DNA from: an uncultured Finegoldia sp.
GTDB lineage: Bacteria; Bacillota; Clostridia; Tissierellales; Peptoniphilaceae
Length of the DNA: 42,618 nt
Reading direction: 5' to 3'
Assembly: GCF_900766215.1 (NCBI RefSeq)
Contig: NZ_CAAFUQ010000077.1
Location: forward strand, 1-42,618
Below the pieces are notes generated by a model that was given only the letters and a program-made list of their open reading frames with translations, was not told the DNA's origin and made no database searches. The position numbers and the translations under genes were made by a program. The first letter of the stretch is position 1. Each line of letters opens with the position of its first letter. Below, one piece after another: positions 1-8,644 of the stretch.

Positions 1-74
1 AGAGAACGCGTACTCCGTCTTCGAAACGTCCTAAGACGCCGACAGAATACCGTTCTCGTGGGTTTGGCACCCAA

Positions 75-118
75 TGGGGGCATAGGGATTCGAACCCTAG
101 ACCCTCTGATTAAGAGTC
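75..118 (-). tRNA. tRNA-Lys(CUU) 3' fragment (5' half missing)
   Basis: Read on the minus strand, this stretch contains an anticodon loop CTCTTAA (anticodon CUU), the 3' side of the anticodon stem, a variable loop, a perfect T-arm (TAGGG-loop-CCCTA around TTCGAAT) and the 3' acceptor strand TGCCCCC plus discriminator A. Upstream of the anticodon the sequence falls at once into AT-rich DNA, with no D-arm or 5' acceptor strand, so only the 3' half is present. A 3' tRNA half is what site-specific integration of a tRNA-targeting element leaves at one end. No CCA follows the discriminator base, which is unusual for a Firmicutes tRNA gene, and bases 1-74 are markedly more GC-rich than the rest. Confidence 0.7.
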
Positions 119-119
119 A

Positions 120-756
120 TTAATGTCAATTTTTAAATAAAATTAATATACCTCTTTTAGTATTAAACTATCACTCTTTATCTTATGATAGGTCAATGTT
201 TTTTTGTATTATCAGAGATATATTAACACCAAATGATATTAATTGAAAAAGGTAAGGAAAGAAAAAATAAAGAAAAATTTGGAAAAAATATTGGCAAAAA
301 TTTTGACTAATTTATCTTAAATATAACAAAATCATGTCGATAACTTAATAATGTCGACATTTTTTATAGAAAAATAAAAAACAGGTTCTTGATATGATAA
401 GAAACAAAAATGTTGGTTGAAAGTTGCTTTTTGGCAAACTTAATAACGACAAAAACAGCACAAGAAACAACTATTTCTCAACTTTCTACTGCCTCAAATG
501 AAGTATTAGTACATTTTATAAGCCATCAAAGAAGAAATTGCTCCAATAGAGGAATGATGTTTAGTTTCCTTTTTCATATATTAGTTGTTTGGCATAGCCA
601 TCTCTAAACTATAAACTGTCAATTGACAAGAGTAAAATACGCTATATTTCCTTGGCAATTGGTAGGTTATGGTTTAAATTATACTCACTGAATGACTGAT
701 ATACGATTAGAAACGTTTGACCAGTCACTTTAGATAATCGCTATACAACTATTATT
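120..756. other. AT-rich stretch without a recognisable gene
   Basis: About 640 bases of AT-rich DNA between the tRNA fragment and the EIIA stop codon. One open frame of 65 codons (410-607, plus strand) has no convincing ribosome binding site and no family resemblance that I can see. No integrase gene is visible beside the tRNA fragment, although one would be expected near an active attachment site. Confidence 0.6.
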
Positions 757-1173
757 TTATATTACCTCTTCTGATAGTTCTTCAGCTTCATTATTTTTTT
801 CAAAAAGCACAATATTACTTTTTCCAACTTTTACCACTGATTTGGCAAGTTCAAACGGCTCAATACCAGAATTCCGCATCATCAATCCTTCCAATAACAT
901 CGCTATGTTTGTACCACTTATAACAAAAACTTGTTTTTTTGTCATAGAGAATTCAATACATTTTTTGAATGAGGTACCGCCTAATAAATCGGTAAAACAA
1001 ACGACATGTTCATACATCTCAATTGAAGATTCAATTTTTTGACGATATTCTTCTGTCGTTTCATTGGCTAAAAAAGGGATAAACATCACATCTTCTATTT
1101 CTCCTGCAATCATCGTTAAGGCGCTTTGCATTCCAATAGCAAATTCACTATGTCCAGTTATTAAAAAGTTCAT
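757..1173 (-). CDS. PTS EIIA component, mannose/fructose/sorbose (AgaF-like) family
   Basis: Cytoplasmic phosphocarrier of 138 residues, the normal length for a free-standing EIIA of the mannose family. It would accept phosphate from HPr and pass it to EIIB. The N-terminus reads MNFLITGHSEFAIGM, placing the phospho-acceptor histidine at residue 8. A second family signature, the DLLGGTSF segment, lies around residues 62-69. A strong AAGGAGGAG ribosome binding site precedes the ATG. The start lies 12 bases after the stop of the decayed heparinase gene, so the two were co-transcribed. Together with EIID it points to uptake of glycosaminoglycan-derived disaccharides. It is the only intact gene left of this locus, so it probably has no working transporter here. 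Confidence 0.85.
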   Translation of the reverse strand: MNFLITGHSEFAIGMQSALTMIAGEIEDVMFIPFLANETTEEYRQKIESSIEMYEHVVCFTDLLGGTSFKKCIEFSMTKKQVFVISGTNIAMLLEGLMMRNSGIEPFELAKSVVKVGKSNIVLFEKNNEAEELSEEVI

Positions 1174-1185
1174 TCTTCTCCTCCT

Positions 1186-3028
1186 TTATTTAATACGAAT
1201 AATCGCTTCATTTTGATCAATCAAAACAAGTCGGCCATAAAAAATTGACCATACTCACTAATAATTTATTCCCTTTAACAATATCTCCACATATAACAAA
1301 AATATAAAATTTTTTCTCTCCAGTGATCACGCAAAATCCTTTGGCCTGACAGAATGGCTCGTCTTCTCCCGCTTGGTTCACTTTTACTGGCATAATCTGG
1401 ATATCTTCCAAAGGGGAAATCACGGTATCCTGAACTTCTTTCCCCGTTTTATAATGAAATTTATTGGTCAAGCGTATATAGTTCGATCAGCTGATTATAA
1501 ATCTCTGATCTTTCAACAGTAGTTTGATCCGTTTGACCTGATACTATAAGGAGTTTATATTTTTGTGAATTTGTAGTTAAATTGAATTGATCTGCTTTTT
1601 TGACAATTTAGCGTAGGTGCTAAATTATAAGTACTCGTAATTTCAGTCTCTTTTTGACCTATAAAACTATCAATAATAATTACTGAATTAATGGCCTTCA
1701 AGTAGATAAAACTACGCTTAAAAATCATTAAGTTCTGATCATCTTTATCTATCCAGCCGCATTCCGCAAAAAAACCGACAGGAATTTCTTTTATTCGCTG
1801 AAATAATGGGGTTGGTAATTTCCCGTAGCCCCATGTACCAGTACTAAAGTATGAGAATTCTCTGCAATAAACATTGTATTATGCGAATCACACTCCTTCG
1901 GTTGAAGCCACTCTGCTTTGTTGACATAACTGTAACAACCACTATCAGATATCAAATCATCACCCTGTAATTGTAGCGTAAAACTCCCTGTAGAAGCATG
2001 ACCATGTGAGCTTCCATGCAATCCATTAAAAAGCGTAAAATAAATATCCTCTGTTTTATAAAACACTAAACCACTTGATTCACCACGAAAAAAGTTTCTC
2101 TGGCTGCAGTGTTTTCCAAGTTCTTTCTTCATATTACGATAGCTATCATATACATATCGAAAATTGACATGATCGCTATCGTTGATAGGATTCAGAACAT
2201 CTTGATTATCCGTTATATAGTAGGTAGATAAGATAGGTATCTTCAATTTCGTTCGAAGATCCAATGGCAATGATATTTCAAGATATTCAGAAATCTGTAA
2301 TAGATATACATACGTCATCAAAACTTCATATTGATACAATGCGCTCTGTTCCCAATGAATGCCATCTGAATAAAATTGTAAGTCAGTTAACCGGTCCCAT
2401 ATTAGTTTACTCTGTTCACTAGTTCTGGAAGAAATAGATCCATAGCAGCCATTCCACCCGTTACCAATACTCCCCAATTACTAAGTCTGTACTTATCGAT
2501 ATAGCTCCTCTCCAAATACTCGAGATTAACCAGCAAAGCGTTTCGCAACACTTTATCAATTCCCAATTGTTTATAATCAGCAATAGAAATATAAGTCAAA
2601 CTCTTCATCCAGTTCATCACTCGAATTCCAACATCAAGGTGTCGCCAAACATTCCTATTAGTAGAATTTGGTTCGCCTTCCTCTTGAATAAAATCAAGAA
2701 GCAGACTGCACCATTTTTGTAAATAGCATTTTTCTTTTATTAACGCGTATGCCTGTGATAAATCTAGAAGAAAACTTTGTCAATTCAACATAAAGAGCCA
2801 TTCTGGGTCATCTCCATGTTATCGATTCCGTGTATTTTCTTTTAGAGAATACGGAATAGAACAGGCTTCCATATCCATCGCATCATTGTAAATAATCTGA
2901 TCTTTTAATAGAAAATAAGTACGTTCAAAAAGTGGTTCCAAAAGTTTTGAATGTTTTTCCAAATATCCTGAAAGTAAATCTTTCTGATAAAACTTTAGTT
3001 GGTAGTTTTCGATTTTTTGAAGATTCAT
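1186..3028 (-). pseudogene. Heparinase II/III-family polysaccharide lyase, multiply frameshifted
   Basis: On the minus strand, pieces of one lyase appear in order but in different frames. The N-terminal piece (from ATG at 3028) ends with the YNDAMDMEACSIPYS segment. A helical middle piece lies at 2402-2620. The central and C-terminal catalytic part is at 1791-2477, with the hallmark GLHGSSHGHASTGSF and DSGCYSYV segments. A beta-rich tail runs to a TAA at 1186. The intact family member would be about 610-640 residues and would cleave uronic-acid-containing polysaccharides such as heparin or hyaluronan fragments. At least four frame changes make it a clear pseudogene. Its position between PTS EIID and EIIA matches the hyaluronan/glycosaminoglycan loci known from streptococci. 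Confidence 0.8.
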
Positions 3029-3157
3029 CGTGTTCTCGCTTTCAAATTTTATTTCCGTTAACTGAAAAAATATTATGCCCATCACTCAGAAAACTTATAA
3101 ATAAGGAAACAAGGTTTACTCGAAATCGAAAACCCTGTCCCTTACTACACTCACTTA

Positions 3158-3993
3158 CTATGCTAAAATCCCTAAGTCAGAGGCTAGAATCCCAATCACG
3201 AATAAAAAAAATAACAATTGATACGTGTTCCATTTTCTTTTTTTGATCAAATAAAAAACTAAAATAGTTAAAATGACTGGAAGCATTTTGGGCGTAATCT
3301 TATCTAAAATATCTTGAATAGCAATTACTTGTTTTTCACCAGATTCTACATTATGTGAATACTTAATGGCGATATTTGCCTTAACAAAAGAAGTATTTAA
3401 TGCCGCAATAACAGCCACTCCGCCAATATTTGCTGCTGAAGAAATTTTACCAATTTTATCACTTAAGGTTTCGATCACACTCGTTCCAAGTTTAAACCCT
3501 AAATATCCCTCCCATTAATAATTTGATGACTAGCATTGAGATTAACATCGATAACCAAAAAAACATCAGAGCAAATCCCAGACCATTCATCGCTAATCCT
3601 GCAAATATTGTTGAAAATAAGGAGGCAATCCCAAATCGAGCAATCGAGTTTCCGATTCCTGATAGGAGTCCCATAAGTGCCATCTTAATGCTGCGTGTAT
3701 CTGAGACACTTTGATCATTATCATACATCGCTAACTGCATGCTGGTAATAAATGTCAACATTTGTGGATTCGTGTTATAAAATTCTAAGTTTGCGCTTGC
3801 CGTCTCTTTCAGTTTTTCTGGTTCATCTTTATAAATTTTCTTCAGCACTGACATTATTGTGTATAAATAGCTGACACCTTGATAAAATGTCTTCATTCTC
3901 TGTAAAATTGGAAGCAATTAAAGATTTGAATACAGAAATATATTTGTCAGACCCTTCTTCACCTAAGATTTCATAGAGAGTTATTGTTTTCAT
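3158..3993 (-). pseudogene. PTS EIID component, mannose family (AgaD-like), frameshifted
   Basis: A gene of about 278 codons is broken into at least three frames. An ATG at 3993 with an AAAGGAAC ribosome binding site starts MKTITLYEILGEEG. The frame then shifts near 3900 into a segment typical of EIID (ERMKTFYQGVSYLYTIM, then NLEFYNTNPQM), followed by the conserved glycine-rich membrane part with GLLSGIGNSIARFG. A second shift near 3485 leads to the C-terminal membrane segments ending LFFLFVIGILASDLGILA. EIID and EIIC together form the membrane channel of mannose-family PTS. No EIIB or EIIC gene remains upstream, so the transporter is dead. Confidence 0.8.
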
Positions 3994-4051
3994 TGTTCTT
4001 GTTCCTTTTATTTTTGTTATTTTTAACGCTAACTAAGAAGAAAATTCCCTC

Positions 4052-4300
4052 TTAGTAATAACTGCTTTCATAAACCAGTTGATTATCATAGTAGTAAAAT
4101 GTATCCCAACTACGATTACCGTATAATTTATTGGTATATAAGGCTGGGTTAATTTGTTTTCTAACAATGCTGTCTTTGGTTCGTGCAAGTGGATAATCGA
4201 TAAATTGATTTAGCATTGGCATAGTTTCTCCACTCATAGAAGTATATGTTTTTACAGTTTGCTTTTTGATGGGGAGAAACCATGCTGTTTTTTCGGTTAA
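4052..4300 (-). pseudogene. Unrecognised protein C-terminal fragment
   Basis: A minus-strand open frame of about 80 codons ends at 4052 and includes the segment SGETMPMLNQFIDYPLART and a tyrosine-rich end NRSWDTFYYYDNQL. No start codon with a ribosome binding site is visible and the frame fails upstream near the large palindrome, so it is probably the 3' end of a truncated gene. Its place upstream of EIID suggests that it belonged to the same sugar locus. I could not assign a family. Confidence 0.35.
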
Positions 4301-4385
4301 TTTAATAATTTACCAAAAAGTAACGTTAGTTTGTTCATAGGCCCAACTACTATTTTCGGCAGAAAGTTGCCCCCGAGGTGGACGA

Positions 4386-4694
4386 CCTTTTGGGAGATTT
4401 CAATTTCTTTTTGTTTCTATTCACCTCACTTTTTTTGTTTTTGGTAGGTCATTTTCGTATAACTAAGCGTTCGTCGGCGTGCTTTGGGTTCACAACATGT
4501 GGTAGGTGAAAACAAGGGATTGCTGTAGAAAAAGTTTTTTATGAAATGGGCAAAAAAGTTTTTTCTCCCATTGTTTTGTCCTACCATTCGTTGTAAAAAC
4601 ATTGTCGCCGATTATCGCTTAGAATGGGTATACGAAAGTGACCAACAAAAAAGTATTGGAATAAAAAGAAATCGCACTGAAATCTCCCAAAAGG
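4386..4694. repeat. Approximately 300-bp imperfect palindrome (MITE-like)
   Basis: The left half starting CTTTTGGGAGATTTCA (4386-4401) is mirrored by TGAAATCTCCCAAAAG (4678-4693). Working inward, TTCGTATA and CTAAGCG (4455-4470) mirror CGCTTAG and TATACGAA (4616-4637). CGTCGGCG (near 4472) mirrors CGCCGATTA (near 4605). GGTAGGTGAAAACAAGGGA (4501-4519) mirrors the segment at 4571-4595 with a few mismatches. The centre is near 4545. Each arm is about 150 bases. No transposase is encoded. A non-autonomous transposable element, or two old copies in inverted orientation, would give this structure. Confidence 0.7.
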
Positions 4695-4782
4695 CCAAGA
4701 AAGTTTTAATAAAAAACTTTCTTTTAATACATTTGTTAATTTGATAATGTGATGATATAAAATAGTTTAATGAGGTGTTTAT

Positions 4783-4878
4783 ATGAAGAAAAAAGATATT
4801 CCTTATTGTCCAAAACCTATAAATACTTTTGAAAGGGATTTATTTAAATATTTTGAAGACAAAAAGGACAAGACCTAA
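4783..4878 (+). CDS. Possible 31-residue peptide
   Basis: An ATG with a GAGGTG ribosome binding site (4772-4777) opens a 31-codon frame beginning MKKKDIPYCPKPINTFERDL and ending with lysine/aspartate-rich residues. It has no membrane segment. It may be genuine, or the N-terminus of a truncated gene, because a further lysine-rich frame continues after the TAA. No family was recognised. Confidence 0.3.
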   Translation: MKKKDIPYCPKPINTFERDLFKYFEDKKDKT

Positions 4879-5134
4879 AAGAGGAAAATCAAAAAAAGAA
4901 GTCTAAGAAAAAAAGTGAGTACGTTTTTTAGAAAGAATAAAACTGGAACGTAAAGATTTTCAAGTAATCTGTATCCCGTATCTTTTATATTTAAAGAGGT
5001 TGTTTTTCTATAAATCGTTGTAAAGAATAACTAAGTTTTAGTATTTTTTCACAAATATTCATATTATATTATTTATTTTTAATAAAAAGCTTGTTTTTAA
5101 GCTAATTCTTATATGTGTTTTATTGAACTAACTC
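4879..5134. other. Intergenic, no feature recognised
   Basis: AT-rich spacer before the regulator promoter. A lysine-rich open frame follows the preceding TAA, but it has no start signal and no recognisable family. Confidence 0.4.
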
Positions 5135-5183
5135 TTGACAGATGATCAAAAAAAAATTATAGTTGTTACCGTAGTAGCTACTA
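5135..5183 (+). promoter_or_regulatory. Sigma-A promoter with 12-bp palindromic operator candidate
   Basis: TTGACA at 5135-5140, a 17-base spacer and TATAGT at 5158-5163 form a near-consensus promoter for the TrmB-like gene and its operon. Just downstream, overlapping the expected transcription start, lies the perfect palindrome TAGTAGCTACTA (5172-5183). A repressor bound there would block initiation, and autoregulation by the first gene of the operon is the simplest reading. Confidence 0.65.
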
Positions 5184-5205
5184 AAAATGAAGTGAGGATT
5201 AATCA

Positions 5206-6006
5206 ATGGAAACGATGATTCAAATCATGAAAAAATATGATTTTTCAGAGATGGAAACAAGAGTGTATACCACCCTATTAGAAAAAGGTAATCTTACAGG
5301 ATATGAAGTAAGTAAAATCTCAGGTGTGCCACGCTCGAAAGTATATAACATTTTGGAAAAACTATTAAAAAAGAATTTGATTGTCGTCAATAAATCAGAA
5401 CCTAAACTTTATCATGCCATCTCGGCAAATGAGTTTTTAGAGAAATTAGAAAAAAGTGTTAAAAATGATCTTTCTTTTCTTACAAAGAATCTAGGAATGA
5501 TTAAGGAAAAAGATGAAGAAGACATGCTGTGGAAAGTTGATGGCATCGAGTATGTTCTGGATAAAGCAGAGCATTTGGTGAAAAATGCAAAAGAAAGTTT
5601 GCTCATCCAAGTTTGGCATGAGAACCTCACGGATTCACTGCTAAAGGCATTGCAGCAGGCCGAAAAAAAAGTCGATAAATTTGTACTGATTTTATTCAGT
5701 TCTACCCATGAATATGATCTTCCCTTAGAAAAGTATTACATTCATGGTTTTGAAACAGACAAACTTGATGACTTTGGGGCAAGATGGATCAACATCGTCG
5801 CCGATGAGCAAGAAGTCGTGTTTGGCACCATTAATGAAGAACTGCAATCAACCGATGTCACTTGGACAAAAAACCACGCCATGGTCAATCTAGCTAAAGA
5901 ATATGTCAAACATGATGCATATACACTAAAAGTGATTGCAGAATCTTCTGAAGAACTTAAAGCAAAATATGGTGAGAACTTTGAGGGAATCAGAAAGATT
6001 TACTAG
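5206..6006 (+). CDS. TrmB-family sugar/metabolite-sensing transcriptional regulator
   Basis: A 266-residue protein. The N-terminal winged helix-turn-helix (about residues 1-75) has the family pattern MKKYDFSEMETRVYTTLLEK followed by TGYEVSKISGVPRSKVYNIL. A short helical linker leads to a C-terminal effector domain (about 105-260) of the phospholipase-D-like TrmB type, with segments such as ESLLIQVWHENL. Such proteins bind DNA as dimers and respond to a small molecule. The start has a GTGAGG ribosome binding site. Its stop lies 14 bases before the next ATG, so it is the first gene of an operon with a permease and a dehydrogenase-type enzyme, which it probably controls. The ligand is unknown. 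Confidence 0.85.
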   Translation: METMIQIMKKYDFSEMETRVYTTLLEKGNLTGYEVSKISGVPRSKVYNILEKLLKKNLIVVNKSEPKLYHAISANEFLEKLEKSVKNDLSFLTKNLGMIKEKDEEDMLWKVDGIEYVLDKAEHLVKNAKESLLIQVWHENLTDSLLKALQQAEKKVDKFVLILFSSTHEYDLPLEKYYIHGFETDKLDDFGARWINIVADEQEVVFGTINEELQSTDVTWTKNHAMVNLAKEYVKHDAYTLKVIAESSEELKAKYGENFEGIRKIY

Positions 6007-6020
6007 TAGGAGGAATTTTT

Positions 6021-6899
6021 ATGATTCGGAATATTTTGCTGGCACTAATTGTCGCAATCAATCTATATTTTATTATTTACTTTCTAAGAGACCTTTTCAA
6101 AAACAAACAAAATTTCAAAGAAGAACCTGGGGATATGCGTCTGTTGCCCTTCACGTCATTTATCACCTTCTTTCTTTCAACATTTGGCGTTTCCGACTTT
6201 GCTATCGGAACCGTCCTTTATCCAAAGTTGAAATGGGTCAGCATGAAAAAACTACCCGGAACGTTGAATACCCAATGTGTAGTACCGGTAGCCGTCATGG
6301 CATTGTCTTATATCACTGCTATCAACGTAGGGATCAAGACATTAGCTGTTTGTATTATCTGCCAAATTATCGGTGCATATTTAGGACCAAGATTTGTCGT
6401 GAAGTTACCAGAGAAAACGATCAAACTGTTTGTCGGCATAGGATTGGTCATTGCTGCATTCTTAATTTTTATGGGACAAATGAATTGGATTCCCTCAAAC
6501 GGAACAGCCAGTGAATTGTATGGCGGAAAATTAATCTTGGCAGGATTTTTACTCTTTGTCTATGGCGCATTGAACAATATCGGCATTGGTTCTTATGCGT
6601 TAACAATGGTAACTGTCTACTTGCTAGGCTTGAATCCAGTTGCAGCCTTTCCTATTATGATGGGGGCTTGTACATTCTCAGTACCGATCGGCAGTGTTCA
6701 ATTCATTAAATTTGATGAATACAGCAGAAAAATCACACTTTTCACTTCAACCTTCGGTGTATTAGGGGTATTGGTCGCTGTATTCCTAGTCAAATCTTTA
6801 GATACCTATATTCTGAAATGGATCGTGATTTTGGTCTTACTATACAGTGCATATACGATGTTGAGCAGTCAATTAAAAAAAGCTACAGCAGCTAATTAA
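6021..6899 (+). CDS. TauE/SafE-family (sulfite exporter-like) anion permease
   Basis: A 292-residue integral membrane protein with about eight hydrophobic segments, starting with an N-terminal transmembrane helix (about 3-24). Two related halves each carry the family pattern of a helix hairpin. The first half has TFFLSTFGVSDFAIGTVLYP and the second FVYGALNNIGIGSYALTM. TauE/SafE proteins move small sulfur- or carboxylate-containing anions such as sulfite, sulfoacetate or taurine products across the cytoplasmic membrane. The gene sits between a TrmB-like regulator and an ornithine-cyclodeaminase-family enzyme with short spacers and its own GTAGGAGG ribosome binding site. The substrate cannot be read from sequence. 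Confidence 0.85.
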   Translation: MIRNILLALIVAINLYFIIYFLRDLFKNKQNFKEEPGDMRLLPFTSFITFFLSTFGVSDFAIGTVLYPKLKWVSMKKLPGTLNTQCVVPVAVMALSYITAINVGIKTLAVCIICQIIGAYLGPRFVVKLPEKTIKLFVGIGLVIAAFLIFMGQMNWIPSNGTASELYGGKLILAGFLLFVYGALNNIGIGSYALTMVTVYLLGLNPVAAFPIMMGACTFSVPIGSVQFIKFDEYSRKITLFTSTFGVLGVLVAVFLVKSLDTYILKWIVILVLLYSAYTMLSSQLKKATAAN

Positions 6900-6911
6900 G
6901 GAGCGATTCAA

Positions 6912-7892
6912 ATGCTATTTCTTAAAAAAGAAGATATTATCAAAAATTTTTCAATGAGAGAAGCCATCGATGCAGACAAAAAAGCATTGTCATTGTATTC
7001 AGCAGGAAAGGCAATTGTGCCTCTTCGCACCAATATCGATGTGCCAAAAAGTAACGGACAAAGCTTATATATGCCAGCTTATGTAGAAGGTGGCGAAGGA
7101 GCACTAGGTGTCAAAATCGTTTCCGTGTATCCTAAAAACATCAAGAAAAACTTACCAAGTGTACCAGCAACGATGATCGTATTGGATCCAGAAACGGGTA
7201 TGGTATCCGCTTGTTTAGATGGTACTTATTTGACACAATTAAGAACAGGCGCTGTTCAAGGAGCAGCAACAGAACTTCTTGCAAAAAAAGATGCTAAAAT
7301 CGGCGCGCTGATTGGAACCGGTGGACAAGCACAGTCACAATTAGAAGCAATGTTGACCGTTCGTAAATTAGAAGAAGTTCGGATTTTTGATATTGATTTT
7401 GAGCGTGCCAACCAATTTGCTGAAGAAATGATGCAACAATTTTCTGTAACGATGCGCCCAACAAAAACCAGTCAAGAATGCGTTGAAGGAGCAGACATCA
7501 TCACAAGTGTGACCACTTCAAAACGTGCGACATTCTCTGCTGAGTGGGTCAAAAAAGGTGCGCACATCAATGGAGTCGGTGCTTACACACCGGAAATGTG
7601 TGAAATTCCACGAGAAATAATTAAAGCCGCAGATGTTGTTATTTTTGATACCATGGACGGTGTTCTAAAAGAAGCTGGGGACTTCATTTCACCGCTGCAA
7701 GATGGATATATTCAAAGAGACAGCTATCATGGAGAACTAGGCCAACTGATCAATGAAGAATTGGTCGGTCGGACAAGTGGAGAACAAATCACGATCTTCA
7801 AAACAGTTGGTTCGGCTGTATTAGATGTGGTAGTTGCAACAGAAATCGTTAAGAAAGCTAAAGAAAATAATTTGGGAAAATTGATTTATTAA
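6912..7892 (+). CDS. Ornithine cyclodeaminase / mu-crystallin family NAD(P)-dependent enzyme
   Basis: A 326-residue cytoplasmic enzyme of normal family length. Family marks include the substrate-side segment VPLRTNIDVP, the conserved LRTGAVQGAATELLAKKDAK stretch before the nucleotide fold, and the Rossmann-type GLY-rich loop IGTGGQAQSQLEA (about residues 135-147). The family includes ornithine cyclodeaminase, alanine dehydrogenase, ketimine reductase and pyrroline-2-carboxylate reductase. The exact reaction is uncertain. It is last in the TrmB-TauE operon, 12 bases after the permease stop. The hairpin 8 bases after its stop codon is the terminal hairpin of an inserted IS200-type element and may now act as terminator. 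Confidence 0.85.
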   Translation: MLFLKKEDIIKNFSMREAIDADKKALSLYSAGKAIVPLRTNIDVPKSNGQSLYMPAYVEGGEGALGVKIVSVYPKNIKKNLPSVPATMIVLDPETGMVSACLDGTYLTQLRTGAVQGAATELLAKKDAKIGALIGTGGQAQSQLEAMLTVRKLEEVRIFDIDFERANQFAEEMMQQFSVTMRPTKTSQECVEGADIITSVTTSKRATFSAEWVKKGAHINGVGAYTPEMCEIPREIIKAADVVIFDTMDGVLKEAGDFISPLQDGYIQRDSYHGELGQLINEELVGRTSGEQITIFKTVGSAVLDVVVATEIVKKAKENNLGKLIY

Positions 7893-7894
7893 GT

Positions 7895-8520
7895 AAATAT
7901 CCACCCGCATAGCGGGTGGCTTTTTAATAGCCCTAGAAGGGCTCGCTACCTGCTGCTCCCTTTAAGGGAGCTTTTTTAGAGACCGCCAACCGCTACCTTT
8001 CTATTCTTATCTAGCTGTTACTTCCTAAATGGATCTTTATACTCTCTTTTGTTTATACTATCCCTTACTCGATCTTCTGCTTCTTGTTCTCGTATATACT
8101 TTGCTATCGTTTTTTGGTTCAGTCCTACAGTGCTCACATAATAACCTTTTGACCAAAAGGATCGATTTCCATAATTGTATTTTAAATTCGCATGACGTTC
8201 ATGAATGATTACTGCACTTCTTCCTTTTAAGAAACCCATAAAACCTGATACACTCAACTTCGGTGGAATTCTTACCAACATATGGATATGGTCGGGCATT
8301 GCATGCGCTTCAATGATTTCGACTTCTTTCATCTCACACAATTTTCTTAGTATTTTCCCTATATCTCGCCTCAATTGACCATAGATTACTTTTCTTCTAT
8401 ATTTTGGTGTAAACACAAGATGATACTTACAATTCCAACGAGTATGTGCTAAACTTTTATCGCTAAAGCTCTGACCTCCACGCGCATTACGCGTGGTTTT
8501 TTTGTCGAAATCTCTTTAGA
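7895..8520 (-). mobile_element. IS200/IS605-type element (tnpA only)
   Basis: A minus-strand Y1 transposase is bracketed by two subterminal hairpins characteristic of IS200-like elements. CCACCCGC-ATA-GCGGGTGG (7901-7919) lies at the downstream end and CCACGCG-CATTA-CGCGTGG (8478-8496) at the upstream end. Two further small hairpins (near 7929-7943 and 7955-7972, the second followed by a T-run) lie between the transposase stop and the end. These elements have no inverted repeats and use the hairpins for single-strand transposition. The outer limits are approximate. The element abuts the 3' end of the preceding operon without disrupting it. Confidence 0.75.
8018..8458 (-). CDS. IS200-family Y1 transposase TnpA, start codon unclear
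   Basis: HUH single-strand transposase. The histidine pair is in AMPDHIHMLVRIPP, followed by the GFLKGRSA segment. The nucleophilic tyrosine region lies near SKGYYVSTVGLN, and the C-terminal helix with IREQEAEDRV completes the domain. The first in-frame ATG is at 8416, giving 132 residues. The conserved frame continues upstream through SLAHTRWNCKYHLVFTPKY to about 8458 with no ATG, GTG or TTG in a good position, so the real start may be lost or unusual. Intact relatives are about 150-155 residues. Activity is doubtful. Confidence 0.8.
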   Translation of the reverse strand, partial: KSLAHTRWNCKYHLVFTPKYRRKVIYGQLRRDIGKILRKLCEMKEVEIIEAHAMPDHIHMLVRIPPKLSVSGFMGFLKGRSAVIIHERHANLKYNYGNRSFWSKGYYVSTVGLNQKTIAKYIREQEAEDRVRDSINKREYKDPFRK

Positions 8521-8592
8521 GATTTCAACTGACTAAAGTCATTAAATAAAAAGACCGGAAGTAAAGCTTTAATTAATACATTTACAAAAAAA

Positions 8593-8626
8593 AGACTGTA
8601 ATCAAAATGCGATTACAGCCTTTTTT
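8593..8626. terminator. Bidirectional hairpin terminator
   Basis: CTGTAATC-loop-GATTACAG is flanked by A-rich sequence on the left and a run of seven T on the right, so it can serve as an intrinsic terminator on either strand. Confidence 0.7.
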
Positions 8627-8644
8627 TGTTTTATTTGGGAGGAG

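Noticed and set aside
1..123. Plus-strand open frame ending in a GIRTLDPLIKSH-like peptide
   Set aside because: This is the well-known false translation of the antisense of a tRNA 3' half; no start or ribosome binding site.
410..607. 65-codon plus-strand frame
   Set aside because: No ribosome binding site, no family resemblance, low-complexity AT-rich context.
5936..6514. 192-codon frame overlapping the TrmB and TauE genes
   Set aside because: It lies out of frame over two well-supported genes and has unnatural composition rich in arginine, cysteine and histidine.
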